Positions 24,783-36,480 of a DNA stretch of 64,000 nt are shown one piece after another. Each line of letters begins with the position of its first letter. The stretch's first letter is position 1. Under the pieces are notes generated by a model. That model saw only the letters and a list, made by a program, of their open reading frames with translations, was not told the DNA's origin and made no database searches. Source of the DNA: Rhipidocladum racemiflorum. Taxonomy: Eukaryota > Streptophyta > Magnoliopsida > Poales > Poaceae. Position numbers and translations under genes: made by a program. The stretch lies in the NCBI GenBank assembly GCA_036346355.1, contig CM070577.1:83784509-83848508 (forward strand). The letters run 5' to 3'.

Positions 24783-26885
24783 CAGGGGTGAAAATGAGAC
24801 AGATAATTCCCACCCGATCTGATGCCGTATAAAAAAATCCACATGGAGTACCATTTTTTAATCCCGACCCCTATCCGATATTATTAGTATTCATATCTAA
24901 GAAATACGGGTTATGATAGGGGTGAAACGGAACGGAAAGTTTCTGACCATTCCGAAGAAAAACAGAAACGGAAGCTCTTTTTCTGAAACAGAATCGGAAA
25001 GTGTCGGTACAGAAATGGAACAGGAATTTTTTGGAAACGGAAACGGGAGAGTCAATTCCAACGGAAGCAGAAACGAAACGAAAATTCCTTATAATGTTAA
25101 TCGGAAATTCCGAATTGCCCACAGGCCATGACCACGGCCTAATACCAATACTCTAAAACTCCAAATATCATCTTGAAGGGTCAAGGCCCACGCAAACCGC
25201 GACCAACCCTATTCCCTAGCTAAACCCGACCTCATTCTCCAGTCCTCTCCCCCACTGCGTCTCCCAGGCTCCCCCCACAGGTCGGTAGTGGCCCCCAACG
25301 GCACCGTTCCCTCATTCTCCTCTCCCCCACTGGCCACCCCCCGACCTCGACGCCCCGACCGCATCACCCCAGACCGCGCCGCTCTCTCATTCTCTTCTTC
25401 CCCGACTTCATCTCCCCCCACTGCCCGCCCCCGACCACGCCGTTCCCTCATTCTCCTCTCCCCCACCCCGTCTCCCCCCACTGGCCGCCCCCGACCTCAC
25501 CACCCCCGACCTCACGGTGCAGACGGGGAGGAGGCCCGAGAAGATCCGCAGCAAAAACTGTTGAGGAAATAGGAGGGTATAAGATGAGTTCTAATTTTTT
25601 TCTACGTAATCTTTTAGCATAAAAAATGTACTACACGACTTGTAGATTAACTCACGTATCTTTTTTGTGAGTTATCAGTGATTAATCTTTGTGTATGATC
25701 TGATGAAGTGCATTATGTTCTTGCTACGGTTGCTGCGGTTGGCGAGGTGCTGCGGTAGCTTCAGTTTATACATGTTTGTCATCATAAATGTTCTTGTTCT
25801 CCAGTCCTGTACTAGTTCACTTTGGCACTGTTTTGCACATCCTGGCTCACATTATATGTTAGTGAAAGTTTTAATGTTCTTTTAATTTAAGAGTTCTGGT
25901 AAATGACTTGCTGCGGTTGGCGAGGTGCTGTGATGTGGAACTATTTATGTTTACTATTATACTGTGATGTGTTGGCTGGTTTCGAGGTAAACAATGCTTA
26001 CATGTCCTTGTTCATACCATGCTCAATGTTATTAAGATGTTGTTCTGTGCAACTACAATACCATTCAAAGTTAGTATATTTGAAACTTAGGATAGATCAT
26101 GTACTACGTTTTTGTGAAATTTTTTGCTTTTGTTTCCGTATCCGTTCGTTTCTTTTCGCATCCGTTTCCGCCACTATCCGTTTCTGGGGTTTTTGATTTC
26201 GTTTCCGTCACCGGTAAAAAATATGGAAACATAAAGGAAACAACTATTTACCGACTGTTTCCGTTCTGTTTTCATCCCTAGGTTATGTCATGGGAAGAAC
26301 AATATTCGCTCCATATCCATATTTGTTAGGGTATCTGAAAGATATCTAACAAAATAATAAAATAGCTATCCGATAAAACATCAATATCCTGTATTATTTC
26401 TAGTCATTGACTCATTTATAATGTGAGTTTATGTTTAATTATATTTATGTTGATAAGTAGGATAAATAATTCTCAAATAGTTGCTATAATTTAACACTTT
26501 CGTTGTTAAAATTAGATCATATTAGGTAGAATTCTAGTTCTGGTGGAGCTGGGTATTCCTAGCTCCACCAATCCATGGAACTAAAACTATGGATATATTA
26601 AGAGTATTTAGATATGTCACCTTGTTTACAATTTTGAATAAAAATATAAACATAATTTACTTTATTTTAACCTACAAGTTTTAGATCTGCGGTGGAGCTA
26701 AGATCTAAAACTCTGTCAAACAGAGCCTCACGTTATTTCTGTGTGTGAATAATATATCTACCAAATTATCCGTGACCGATTTAAATCTGTTCTACATTTA
26801 CGCTGTGCCCTTATCCTGAAAAATCCATATTAGTATCCGATTTCGGAGTAAAAATACGAGTTAGATACGGACGTTTTCACCCTTG
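24783..26885. mobile_element. Outer hAT element, split by a second hAT element
   Basis: Termini CAGGGGTGAAAATG and CGTTTTCACCCTTG form inverted repeats like those of the Ac/Ds group. They are bounded by an exact 8-bp duplication CTCCCACA (24775-24782 and 26886-26893). Without the inner element it is about 730 bp, AT-rich and non-coding. Confidence 0.9.
24917..26280. mobile_element. Inner Ds-like hAT element with AAACGG subterminal repeats
   Basis: The left end is TAGGGGTGAAACGG and the right end is the complement of TAGGGATGAAAACAG, close to the Ac terminus I know. Flanking 8-mers are GGTTATGA (24909-24916) and GGTTATGT (26281-26288), matching at 7/8. Subterminal regions are full of GAAACGGAA-type repeats, and AAACGG is the known Ac transposase binding core. 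The interior includes a C-rich block (25180-25530) and two copies of a GCTGCGGTTGGCGAGGTGCTG segment (near 25728 and 25912). There is no transposase. Confidence 0.88.
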
Positions 26886-27050
26886 CTCCCACAAACCTAG
26901 GGCCCACGTGTCAGTGCCACAGTTCACACCTACGCCTGAGAAACCCTAACTCCCCCCATGACTTCCTCCTTTCCTCCCAAAACCCGCCTCCTTCCCCTTC
27001 CAGCGAGCGAGAGGCGGCGTTGCTAGTGAGCGAGCGACCAACCGGCGGCG

Positions 27051-30000
27051 ATGGGGAAGGCGGCGAAGAGCTCGCGGAAGGGGAAGAAGGCGTGGCGCGC
27101 CAACATCCGCACGGACGACATCGACGACTTCTTCGAGAAGCAGACGCGAGACGCCCACGCCGGCGCCGCCGCCATCCCCTCCCTCCCCTCCGATTCCCTC
27201 TTCTACCTCGACAAGCCCACCGCCGCGTCCACTTCCTCAGCCGCCGACGCCTCCGACCCAACCCCTAAAGGTCAACAACCCCTCTTATCTTCTGCAACGC
27301 TGGTCGTTAGATTTCTGACCGGGAAAGGCGTTGGGTTCTAGACTTAAAATCCTAGAGCTTTGGCGATCTGTCCCGTGGCTGGAATTGTGGTAATAATTCC
27401 GAATCGAGGCTAAAGTTTGTGTTTTTGGAACGCACTGGCGTGAAAATTGCTTATCATGTGGTTACTTATGTTGACTTTCAGATTCGAGACCTGAGCGCCT
27501 AATGTTTTAGCTGCTACTTTCGATGTTGAGCGACTAGGTGCTTCATATCAGTGGTGGAATTTCTAATTGTTTCACTAGTTCCGATTTGGGGGTTAAAAGC
27601 CTAAGCCTGTATGTAATTTTTGGTGCACTGAATTATAGAAGTATGTATGTAATTTTGGGTGCACTGAATTATAGAAGTTGCTACGTCTAAATGCAGCTGA
27701 AGTTTGTCCCTGATTGCTATTTCTGTTGCCACATTTGCATGTCACAGTGGTTATCCTTCTAATGCATCTCCTGGTGTAGCTGAACTTTTGCTTATTGCTT
27801 ACAGATATTCCAGTCAAAAGGAAGATTGAAAAGAAGAGAGAGAAAGTTCTTTATCACGAGAGTTTGTTGAAGCGGAACCCATATGTGCAGCCAATCCCAT
27901 CTTCTTTGGTGACAAAGAAAGATAAGAAGGCAAAGAATAAGAAATTGCAGGTGGCACAGGAAGAGAAAAGTGTCCGCATGGTATCAACTGTTTGAAAGAA
28001 ATGTTACTTCCTTTCTTTTTGAGGCCCAATTTGCTAACTGGTGGATTCGTCTGTTTACAGGAAGATGATTTGGCTGAAAAGAACCTTGACATCTGGGGTG
28101 GAGATGCTAAAGGAGATGCCAAGGCTAAAAAGGTGATGCAGGGCTCCACAATCTGTCTTACTGTTTGTAACTAAAGAAAATGTAAATTTGTATTTGCAAA
28201 GTATGCGGTCGTATATATGCAAATGTACAAATCTTTTTTGTAATGAAAGAAAACGTGAATTTGTATTTGCAAAGTAAGCAGTCATATCTATGCAAATTTA
28301 CAGATATCCATTCTTGTGAAATGCTGAATTCGGTAGTTTTTTTGCATCTCTTCTTCAGCCTTAATTAAGTTTGTTGCTGTTTTCATCACTGATTGCAGAT
28401 ATCTACTACATGTTTGATTCCTGCTGTTGAAGTTGAGCCCCCTGGATGTTCATTTAATCCTCCATTTGAAGCCCATCAAGTATGTGTTTGAATTTATGCT
28501 CTAAAGCTCCAGATGTTGGCGGTGTTACCCACTTCTTAGTAATTGATAATCCTTAGGCTAGTGTATATAGAACTTTTACTTAAAAATACTTCTACTCATG
28601 TGGTTTGTGTTGGTGTTTGTAGGATTCTCTTGCCCTAGCTGTTGCTGATGAGATGCGTAAAATCTACATGAAAGAGCTGGGGCCCAAACCTGTGCCCCTA
28701 ACAGTTCCTGGTGAAGCAATCACTGAAGAAGATGTAAGTTTTATGGTTGGGGGCTTGAGGTTTATACATAACTTATGGTTGATGTAGCTGATGGCTACTT
28801 CACCAGATTTTGAAATTTCTATAATCTCCTACCCTTCTATTAGCAGCCCTAACTGTTCTTATAAGTACTTCCTCCACAGCCAGTTTGTATTGGAAGTTCA
28901 GAAGTTGTAACTTGGATGTGCACTATGAATTTAAATGTTCTAGAGAGTTAGGTTCCATATAAGATGACTGTTTTATTCTGGAAAGTCTACCTTGCACCAA
29001 GTTATTAACGTAAATTTTGTTGTAGTGCACTGACCATCCAGACACGTGATATTTCAAACAGCAGAAATATACCTGTGAACAACTGAGATTATTCATCTAG
29101 TCTCGAAGATGCTATGTTAGTGTTTAGTTCATTCTCGAATTTTTTCTTTCTAGTCTCTTAGAGGCGCTATAAGTATCATGAAGGCACAAAGTTCTTTGAT
29201 CTATCAATATTGAAGAGTAGTGCGTGCCTGATTCTTGCCGTCTGGATTGCTATGTTACTACACAGTGCATTTGAATTGGATTGGTTGAATCCTTGAACTA
29301 GAAATGCAGAAATCTGGATTTATAAGAATATTTAAAACGTGACGTCAATGGCAAATAAACACATTCAATAAAACATCTTTCACAGGATACATTCTGTAAA
29401 CCGTATGACCTGTAAATATGTTAGTTTTTACTTTTATTTTATCCGGAAACCATTTCAGAGTATTTGTCTGTTGTTGATTTTTGAAATAAAATAGTATAGT
29501 TCTGCACCTGACAAGTGGACTGTGTGCATGTGATGTTACATACGAGTCTGCATAACACTTGATTACTACCTTATGTTCTTTCACCTGACCTGCAGAAATT
29601 TTTTCTTGATGCTGATGATGGAGATGAAGATGCTGCAGAAGGTGATGGAGACCAGGATGCTGATGCCTTGGCTGGACAAAGGTTAAAATTGACTATATTA
29701 TTGAAAGTCTATAGTACAATTTTAGACTTCAGTACATTATATTTTTATTTTCAAAGTTTTCATGGCTTACTTCATGTTAATGATGGTTGTAAAAGCTTAG
29801 TGTCATCCTTTTTTATGCTTAAATGTTTATATATTCTGCAAGGAAGTTATTATTTTAGAATTTTTTTGTGATGTTATGTGTTACATATGTTCTGTTTTTT
29901 TTTTCTTTTTTGATAATATGCATATGTTCTGTTGTTCCTCCATTTGCTACTGTTAGAAGCTAACAGAGCAAGGCATGGAATATTCATTTAGGGTATCTGC

Positions 30001-31802
30001 TCAGTAATTATAGAAAAATACAACTTTGCAGTATTTCTGAAAATGACCATGAAAACCACTCCTGGCATTTTAGAATATGATAAGAGCATTTTTGAGGGAT
30101 GCAGTGCTTTTTAAAGAAAAGCACTTCTGTTTTAACCTTTTGAATTTGAAGTGTTCATTTGCAAATATCATTGGAGTGTGATGTTCACTGTTGTGACCAA
30201 TTTATATTTGCAGATAATACTGTGTTTTAATTCTATGATTTATTCTTTTTTAGGAAGGCCAAAACAAAACGAGTTACAAGAGTAGAACTGAACAGAAGAG
30301 CTCGTCATAAGGAGAGATTAAGAGCAGAGGCGAAAGCAAAGAAAATGGAAAATCTTTCAAAGGAAATAGACAGGTAGGTTTTATACTCGTATCATCAAGC
30401 TTCCAAGAATAGTCCTTTTTTAGTCAAACTTTGCTCACATTAGTTTGCTATTTTTTGTAGCTTGCCAAATATAATAGACGAGATAGCTAAAGAGGATGAG
30501 GACAAGGAGAAAAGGCGCATTAGGCGAACTGTGGCTAAACAGGAAAGGCTCAAGTCAGCCCCACCTCGTCTGGGCAGACACAAGTACACCTCTGAAAAAA
30601 ATTTATCAGAGCCCTTTATTTCTTGCTATATACCGTTTTTCGTGTGTAAAAAGAGTATATAAACATATTATGCTATAAAGGGTAGGCTTTGATGAAATTT
30701 TTCGTGTAACTCACTTCGGAGTATCTTATAATCAATATTAGAGTATACTCAAAAGGCTAAAGAGGTATAAAAACATCATTTAAGCGGTATATTGAGAGTG
30801 GGAGTACATAACACACACACACAACATCATTTAAGCGGTATATTGAGAGTGGGAGTACATACATATATTGTGAAGGTGGCGCAGTTGACACAACTGGAGT
30901 TGCTATGATCTGTCGCTCCTGAAAGTTTTCTTTTGAGAACTATTTGTGTTATTCTGCATCCAATGTTGCTTGCTTTGCATCTTATGTCACAAAATAGTTT
31001 TGCAAAGCAGTTATCAATTTATCATAGCAAATCTATGTTGCATGTCTTAGTCTGCTATTTTCATGAAAATTATAATTGACAAGGTACTCTACAAAATTCC
31101 TCTGTTGATTGACCTAATACTTCCACATTTTATGCTGTACAAAATAGGATTGACAGTGGGATATTTTGATATAAAATGATTCGTTTGTACATGCTAAGCT
31201 ACTTTTCCATATCTGGTGATGATTTTTTTGTTTCCTAATTAATAATTGCAAATACCGAATCTAACAGATTTGAACCAGCTCGTGTTCAAGTTCTATTGAC
31301 AGAAGAGATTAGTGGCTCTCTTAGAAAGCTGAAGGTAACATTTCTTGTTTTGTTGCCGTCTAGAATTCTGCCGGAGCTAACTTGCTATATACATGTGTGT
31401 CGTGCAGGGGTGTTGTAATCTAGCGAGGGATCGCTATAAGAGCATTGAGAAACGTGGGTTACTTGCACCAAGCAAGGGAATAAGGTTTGCCTTTCTTTTT
31501 CCTCCTAAAGAGAAACTAATCAAAGTTACAAGGTATTTAGAATCAACGCATACAATCTGTGGCCAAGACCTGAGAGCTTTGCTGATTATATAACTTTAGC
31601 GGCCTTCGTTGTTATGTATTTGATTGGCTCGAAGGCAAAGCATTTATTTTATATTTGAATGCTGATTGTTGAGATTTGCTTGGATAACTTGCCGTTCTCC
31701 TCCTGCCGAAGAATAAATGCTTTATGCTAAATAAGCTACTTAATTTACGAAAGCTTTTCCAGTCTTTTAACACATCTATCCATGATCAGGAAGCGTCGCT
31801 AG
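27051..31802 (+). CDS. NOP53: Ribosome biogenesis protein NOP53 (GLTSCR2 family); 11 exons, intact
   Basis: Exons: 27051-27270, 27805-27980, 28061-28132, 28399-28479, 28623-28733, 29596-29681, 30254-30373, 30461-30583, 31268-31334, 31408-31484, 31790-31802. All introns are GT-AG, phases close, and the total is 1146 nt (381 codons plus stop). The N-terminus is very basic (KSSRKGKKAWR), followed by a DDIDDFFE segment. The middle carries KNxDIWG-like and FNPPFEAHQ motifs and an Asp/Glu-rich stretch near residues 225-245. Then come lysine/arginine-rich helices and a conserved C-terminus (LARDRYKSIEKRGLL) ending KRR. NOP53 proteins are nucleolar factors for 60S subunit and rRNA processing; the Arabidopsis relative is SMO4. 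The start is the first ATG of a GC-rich first exon. The last exon is only 13 nt, which lowers certainty for the very end. Confidence 0.92.
30772..30863. repeat. Direct duplication in NOP53 intron 8
   Basis: Two copies of a roughly 38-bp unit (starting AACATCATTTAAGCGG and ending GGGAGTACAT) lie at about 30772-30809 and 30823-30860, separated by a short CA repeat. Confidence 0.8.
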
Positions 31803-32177
31803 AAGTACCATTTCTGCACGTTCCAGTAAGATGGGGAACCTGGTGATTTTGACTGAGCCTGAACAAAAAGTTGTATTCTAAGCTTAGAGGGAGAGTTTAG
31901 TCTCAATAGTATTTGAATTTTTGTTAGTTACGTCATCTATATTGTCAGGGCTATGCCTAGTCCTTGGAAATGTCTTCTGGAATTCCTGTGAAGCAAGTTT
32001 TGAAACATCAGAACTATGCATCTCTTTATCCATTGTAATAGAGCCAGCGTTTCTGGTCATTTCACCGACTGGCATAAGTTATGGTTATCGTTGATTGTTC
32101 ATCCACCTTGTCGTTGAGATGCGGAGATGTGATGAAAGTGAAGGATAATGTCACATTGTTTGGAGGGCCTGTAGGCC
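31803..32177. other. 3' flank of NOP53; nothing recognised
   Basis: Unique-looking AT-rich sequence, presumably 3' UTR and downstream. No gene or repeat structure was seen. Confidence 0.5.
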
Positions 32178-32180
32178 TAA

Positions 32181-32475
32181 GAGCATCTCCAACCTGCTCC
32201 TTTTGCCGGTACTACCAACCTGCTCTTTAACCATTGTAAAGACCATCTCCAACCCATTCCCCTCCCCTCCCTCGTTCCCTTCGCGAAGGGATTCCCATTC
32301 CTTCAAAGACTAACGGGTTCCTTCAAGATTCCCTTCACTGCAGGATTCTCTCTCCTTTCCCTATACAATTCCCTTTAAAGAGAATCTGTTGGAGATGAGT
32401 GAAAATAAAGGGAATGGGAATGGGGAAGGGAACAGGGAAGGGAATGAAATGAAGGGAATATGGTTGGAGATGGTC
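32181..32475. mobile_element. MITE, PIF/Harbinger (Tourist) type
   Basis: Terminal inverted repeats GAGCATCTCCAACC and GGTTGGAGATGGTC are flanked by TAA on both sides (32178-32180 and 32476-32478), the target preference of Harbinger elements. A second internal copy of the left terminus (GACCATCTCCAACC, near 32239) means an inner 230-bp unit with perfect ends is also possible. The interior is rich in diverged TTCCC/GGGAA stretches. Confidence 0.82.
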
Positions 32476-32478
32476 TAA

Positions 32479-32843
32479 GGCCGGTTTGTTTGGGCTTTCC
32501 CACTGGCTTAAAAAAAACAAAACTTTAAACAAATAGGTAGTTTTTTATAATTGTTTTTTTAAAAGCCATAAGTCATTATATAATTAAAAGCTAAAGGCGA
32601 GTGATGTTTTTTTTTTTTTGTTTATTGAGGTTTTGTTTGGGAGGCTTGTTTTTGGTCGAGATTTATATGAATTGAGTCTATCTACATGGACGGAATGAAT
32701 CTATCAAACAAGCTTCAGGGTTTTAGACTAATGTAGGACAAAATTAACCCCTTTAGGGTTTTACACTAATGTAGGATAGAATTAACTTTTTTTCACTACG
32801 TATAAAAGCCAAGCCTAAACAGTAAACACAAACAAACGTGGCC
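32479..32843. mobile_element. Second MITE abutting the first
   Basis: Ends GGCCGGTTTGTTTG and CAAACAAACGTGGCC are inverted repeats bounded by TAA (32476-32478 and 32844-32846). It is 365 bp, AT-rich and non-coding. It shares its left TAA with the preceding MITE. Confidence 0.7.
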
Positions 32844-32845
32844 TA

Positions 32846-32849
<4 letters not shown>

Positions 32850-32878
<29 letters not shown>
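32850..32878. repeat. (AG)n microsatellite
   Basis: About 14 uninterrupted AG dinucleotides directly follow the second MITE. Confidence 0.95.
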
Positions 32879-32881
<3 letters not shown>

Positions 32882-33225
32882 GAGAGCGAGGCACTTGTTA
32901 TCGGCGTATTGCACTAGACCAAATTCTCGAGTTGGCGTGGAGGGGGAGCGTCGCCGGCTAGCCCGGATCGTCGCTCTCGCAGTCGCAGGGAGGGAGAGGC
33001 CTCGCCTGGGCCGGCGCTCGCATCGCCATGCTCGCCGCCGCCTGAACGAGCTTGAGGAAGCCGCGAGCGCCATCGCCTCCGCTTGACCGAGCTCGAGGTC
33101 GGGGTTGAATGGCAGTATTACTTATGGATTTGGGTATCCATCCGATAAAGGTGAATACGGGTAGTATTTTATATTCATAGGTTTTTTAGTTTGAGTACAC
33201 GATAAGACTATAGGATGGATATAAA

Positions 33226-33607
33226 GGCAATATATCCTGTGCAATCAAGTTTTCGGTGCAATCATCGTGCAACTGAACTAACAAATATCGTGAAAAATTC
33301 TGAAAAAATTTGTAGATGTACTCTTGAACATACTCTACCTCTGTATAAAATTGCAAGTTCAAATCCATCGTATATCAAGAATTATAAAAAAGAGAAACTT
33401 TTGACAAATTTGAAGGGTTTCAAATTTGTCAAAAGTTTCTCTTTTTTATAATTCTTGATATACGATGAATTTGAACTTGCAATTTTATACAGAGGTAGAG
33501 TATGTTCAAGAGTACATCTAATTTTTTTTTCAGAATTTTTCATGATATTTGTTAGTTCAGTTGCACGATGATTGCACTGAAAACTTGATTGTACAGGATA
33601 TGTTGCC
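33226..33607. repeat. Fold-back element: near-perfect inverted repeat with about 190-bp arms
   Basis: The left arm (33226 to about 33414) and right arm (about 33417-33607) are reverse complements with only a few mismatches, meeting at TTGAAGGGTTTCAA with almost no loop. A transcript would form a hairpin of about 190 bp. Apparent open frames across it are by-products of the palindrome. No clear target duplication was found. Confidence 0.88.
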
Positions 33608-34089
33608 GGATATAAATACCATTTTGTATCTACAGGTACCCGATAAGTATTCTATGACATGTGGATCCAGTTTTATAATGTATAAATTAAAAAAATAAAA
33701 CCCTAACGCTCAATCATTCACTAGTTTTTAGAAATAAAATATGAACATCATTTTATTACTTAAACTTTTATTTTTATAGTGGCATTTAATTATATATTAA
33801 TTATTCCAATATGCGAAGACCCCCGCCGCCGCCGGTTCTGGTCGGGAGTCGCTCGGCTGATCTGCCAGGAAAACTGGATGCATTTGGGCCGGGTGAAGTA
33901 GGCCTGTACGGTCCAATAGAACAAGCCGCTAGTGCTAGTCTTGCGATTACACCGAAGACAATTGGGCTAGAAGTTGGTTGGGATGGCCCAATTCGTCACA
34001 GTAGCTCGAGTCTCGATATCGTAGCATGGCCTGGCCCAAAACAAAGGACTTGTCTCGTGCATGACAGCCCGTCTCCCCTCATAACCATA
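33608..34089. other. Intergenic stretch, nothing assigned
   Basis: AT-rich sequence, then a GC-richer block at 33810-34080 with GGGCC and TGGCCCAA motifs. An open frame of 99 codons crosses it, but its composition (poly-Pro start, no motif) does not support a gene. Confidence 0.4.
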
Positions 34090-34263
34090 TATAGAGAATT
34101 TTTTATTTAATATTTATTTAAATCTTTTTTCAAAAATAATCAACAGAATATGTCGCCCCGCCCCATATTCGGACGACGGGAGCCTATTTTCACAAAAAAA
34201 ATTTCCGTTGATTATTTTTGAAATTTTTTTTAACATAAATATTAAATAAAAATAAATTCACCA
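34090..34263. repeat. Short inverted-repeat element (MITE-like)
   Basis: AT-rich arms (left containing TTTATTTAATATTTA and CAAAAATAATCAAC, right their complements) flank a GC-rich centre of about 45 bp. It resembles in layout, but not clearly in sequence, the AT-rich ends and GTCGCC/CTATTTTC centre of the Mutator-like element at 36401. Confidence 0.6.
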
Positions 34264-34535
34264 TATATATCGCAACCAACTACACATGTAGTAACGAATT
34301 ATTATTACTGATTCCCTATCACGCATTATAATCAACTGCTCAGCTATACACAAATTTACCATGTAGCTAGTCCAACAGCTTGCTTCAAGCAATTTTTTAC
34401 ATTACCATCAACTCTCCATTTTCCATCAATGACACTACGAGGGGCCGGGGGCCAAACAAGCACGCAATCCTACGAAGCATTGCGATCTCTACATCATAAG
34501 GGACAGGGTGTATGCCCAAGGGTAAGGAGTAAGGA

Positions 34536-34723
34536 CTAGTCCTCTGCTCGTAGATAACCAGCCATCTGAAAAATCTACCAGCATCATATATAAAAGGTTA
34601 GGTTATAATTCGGAAAGTACAGACAACGTACTCCAAGTAGAAGGTTGAAGCTACATACCACATCATAAATATAGACAGCCTCGATCGTCGCTGGATCCTG
34701 CGTATATGTACCTCTGACCCGTA
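34536..34723 (-). CDS. Possible last two exons of an unrecognised minus-strand gene
   Basis: On the minus strand, an acceptor TTGCAG precedes a 65-bp segment (34659-34723) ending at the donor GTATGTAG. A second acceptor TTTTTCAG then precedes a 30-bp segment (34536-34565) ending in TAG. Joined in phase, these give a short open C-terminus containing TQDPATIEAVYIYD. I do not recognise the protein. Upstream exons, if any, would lie beyond 34800 and run into the gypsy fragment, so the gene may be truncated. The support is splice-site consistency and composition only. Confidence 0.3.
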
Positions 34724-35092
34724 CTGCAACAAATAAAACAACAAGCAGAAAAAGCGACTTAAAGATACTTGTAGTTACCACAGCTAACATAGGGTCTTAA
34801 TTATTTGTTATTTTTTCATGCTCTGCAAGAGACTATAACCATTGATTGTTACCATAATTTTTGACAGCATGTAGTATACTTTTCAAAGGGCCAACCTTAC
34901 TATTTTTCTATTTTCTATATAGTTGTGGTAAAAGTTGACTGGACAGCAAAATTATTATATTTAAGAACTAAGGGAGCACTGATCTTGTTCTGACGGTTAA
35001 TGGGGAAAATATCGCCATAAATTGTGGATTTGTGGCTACTCTCTTACATATCCAAGCACTGATAATTGGTAGTCATGGCCAGCTCAGGATAT
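34724..35092. other. Intergenic stretch, nothing assigned
   Basis: AT-rich sequence between the possible terminal exons and the gypsy fragment. The boundary of the gypsy element could not be seen. Confidence 0.4.
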
Positions 35093-36480
35093 TCACTTCC
35101 TCCCTCTGATCATTTCTCTTGCCGCAGCAACATGTTTCTTTTTCCTTTCCACCACAGTATACGGCCCATAAAACTTATGCGTCGGCTTTGGAAATGGCCG
35201 ATTCACCAAAGAAATATGTGCATATGGTTGTAAATTTAGTAATACCCTTTCTCCTACTTGAAATTGTCGATCTTGTCTTTTTCTATTAGCTTGAAGTTTC
35301 ATCCTGTTCTGAGCTCTAGCCAAGTGTTGCTTAATTTGTTCGTTATGTCTTTCCCTATCCATTAACACGACATTTACTTTCTTGGATGCATTGTTTTCTA
35401 CTCTGGGTGTAATTCCATAATTTGATTCTCTTCCGTACAATGCCTTGAAAAGGGAACATCCAAGTGAAGTGTGGAAGCTAGTGTTGTACCAAAACTCAAA
35501 CAAGTGCTTACTATGATTTCCATTTCTTTGGTGAAGCGTGAACTGCACATCACAAATACATCTCTATACACTGATTCACCCTCTCGCTTTGTCCATCGGT
35601 CTGCGGGTGGTAGGAGGTACTGTACTGTAATTTCGTGTCCAATGCTTGGAACAATTCGTGCCAGAAATTGCCGGTAAAAATCCGATCCCGATCTAAAGTA
35701 ATTGTTCTTGTAACCCCATGCAGTTTGATAATTTGTTCTAAGAATAACTTGACAACCTTGGAAGAATTGAAAGGATGTTGCAGTGCCATGAAATGGGCGT
35801 AATTTGAAAATCGATCAACTACAACCATAATCACATTGTAACCTTCTGACATTGGCAAACCTTTAATGAAATCCATAGTCAAGTCTTGCCATGATGCGTT
35901 GGGAATGGGTAAAGGTTGTAACCACCCTGCTGGTTTTGAATTCTCTCCTTTAGCCAACAGGCATATCTCACATGTTTTACAAAATTTTCCACTCCCTGTT
36001 TCATTCCCGTCCACTGAAACAACTTCTTCAACCTTTGATATGCCGCGTTCATTCTGGAATGCCCCCCTATATCACTGGAACGAAAAGCTGATATCAATTT
36101 AGTTTGCAAAGCTGAATTCTCTCCCACTCATATCCTTCCCAAATTACGAATCAACCCTTGTTGTAACAAACCCCTTTTCATCAGGACTATGAATTGCCAG
36201 TTGGGACAATAGCTATTGTGTTGATTTGTCTGTAGCATATGAGTTAATAACCTCTTGGATCCGCACCAGTTGCATTCTAGACACTGCTTGCACTGCCATG
36301 AGTTGTCCAGCCCGAGACAACGCATCTGCCACAACGTTCTCTTTTCCCTTCCGATAGACAATTCGGAATTGGAGTCCCATGAGTTGGGTCATTGTTTTTC
36401 GGATTTTTTTAAATAATACTTTTTTTAAATGAATTGCGGTTTTAATACTCCGAAAATAAAAATTGCAAAAATAACACATG

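Noticed and set aside
25288..25572. Pro/Arg-rich 94-codon frame
   Set aside because: Composition-driven frame in a C-rich block of the Ds-like element; at most a captured fragment.
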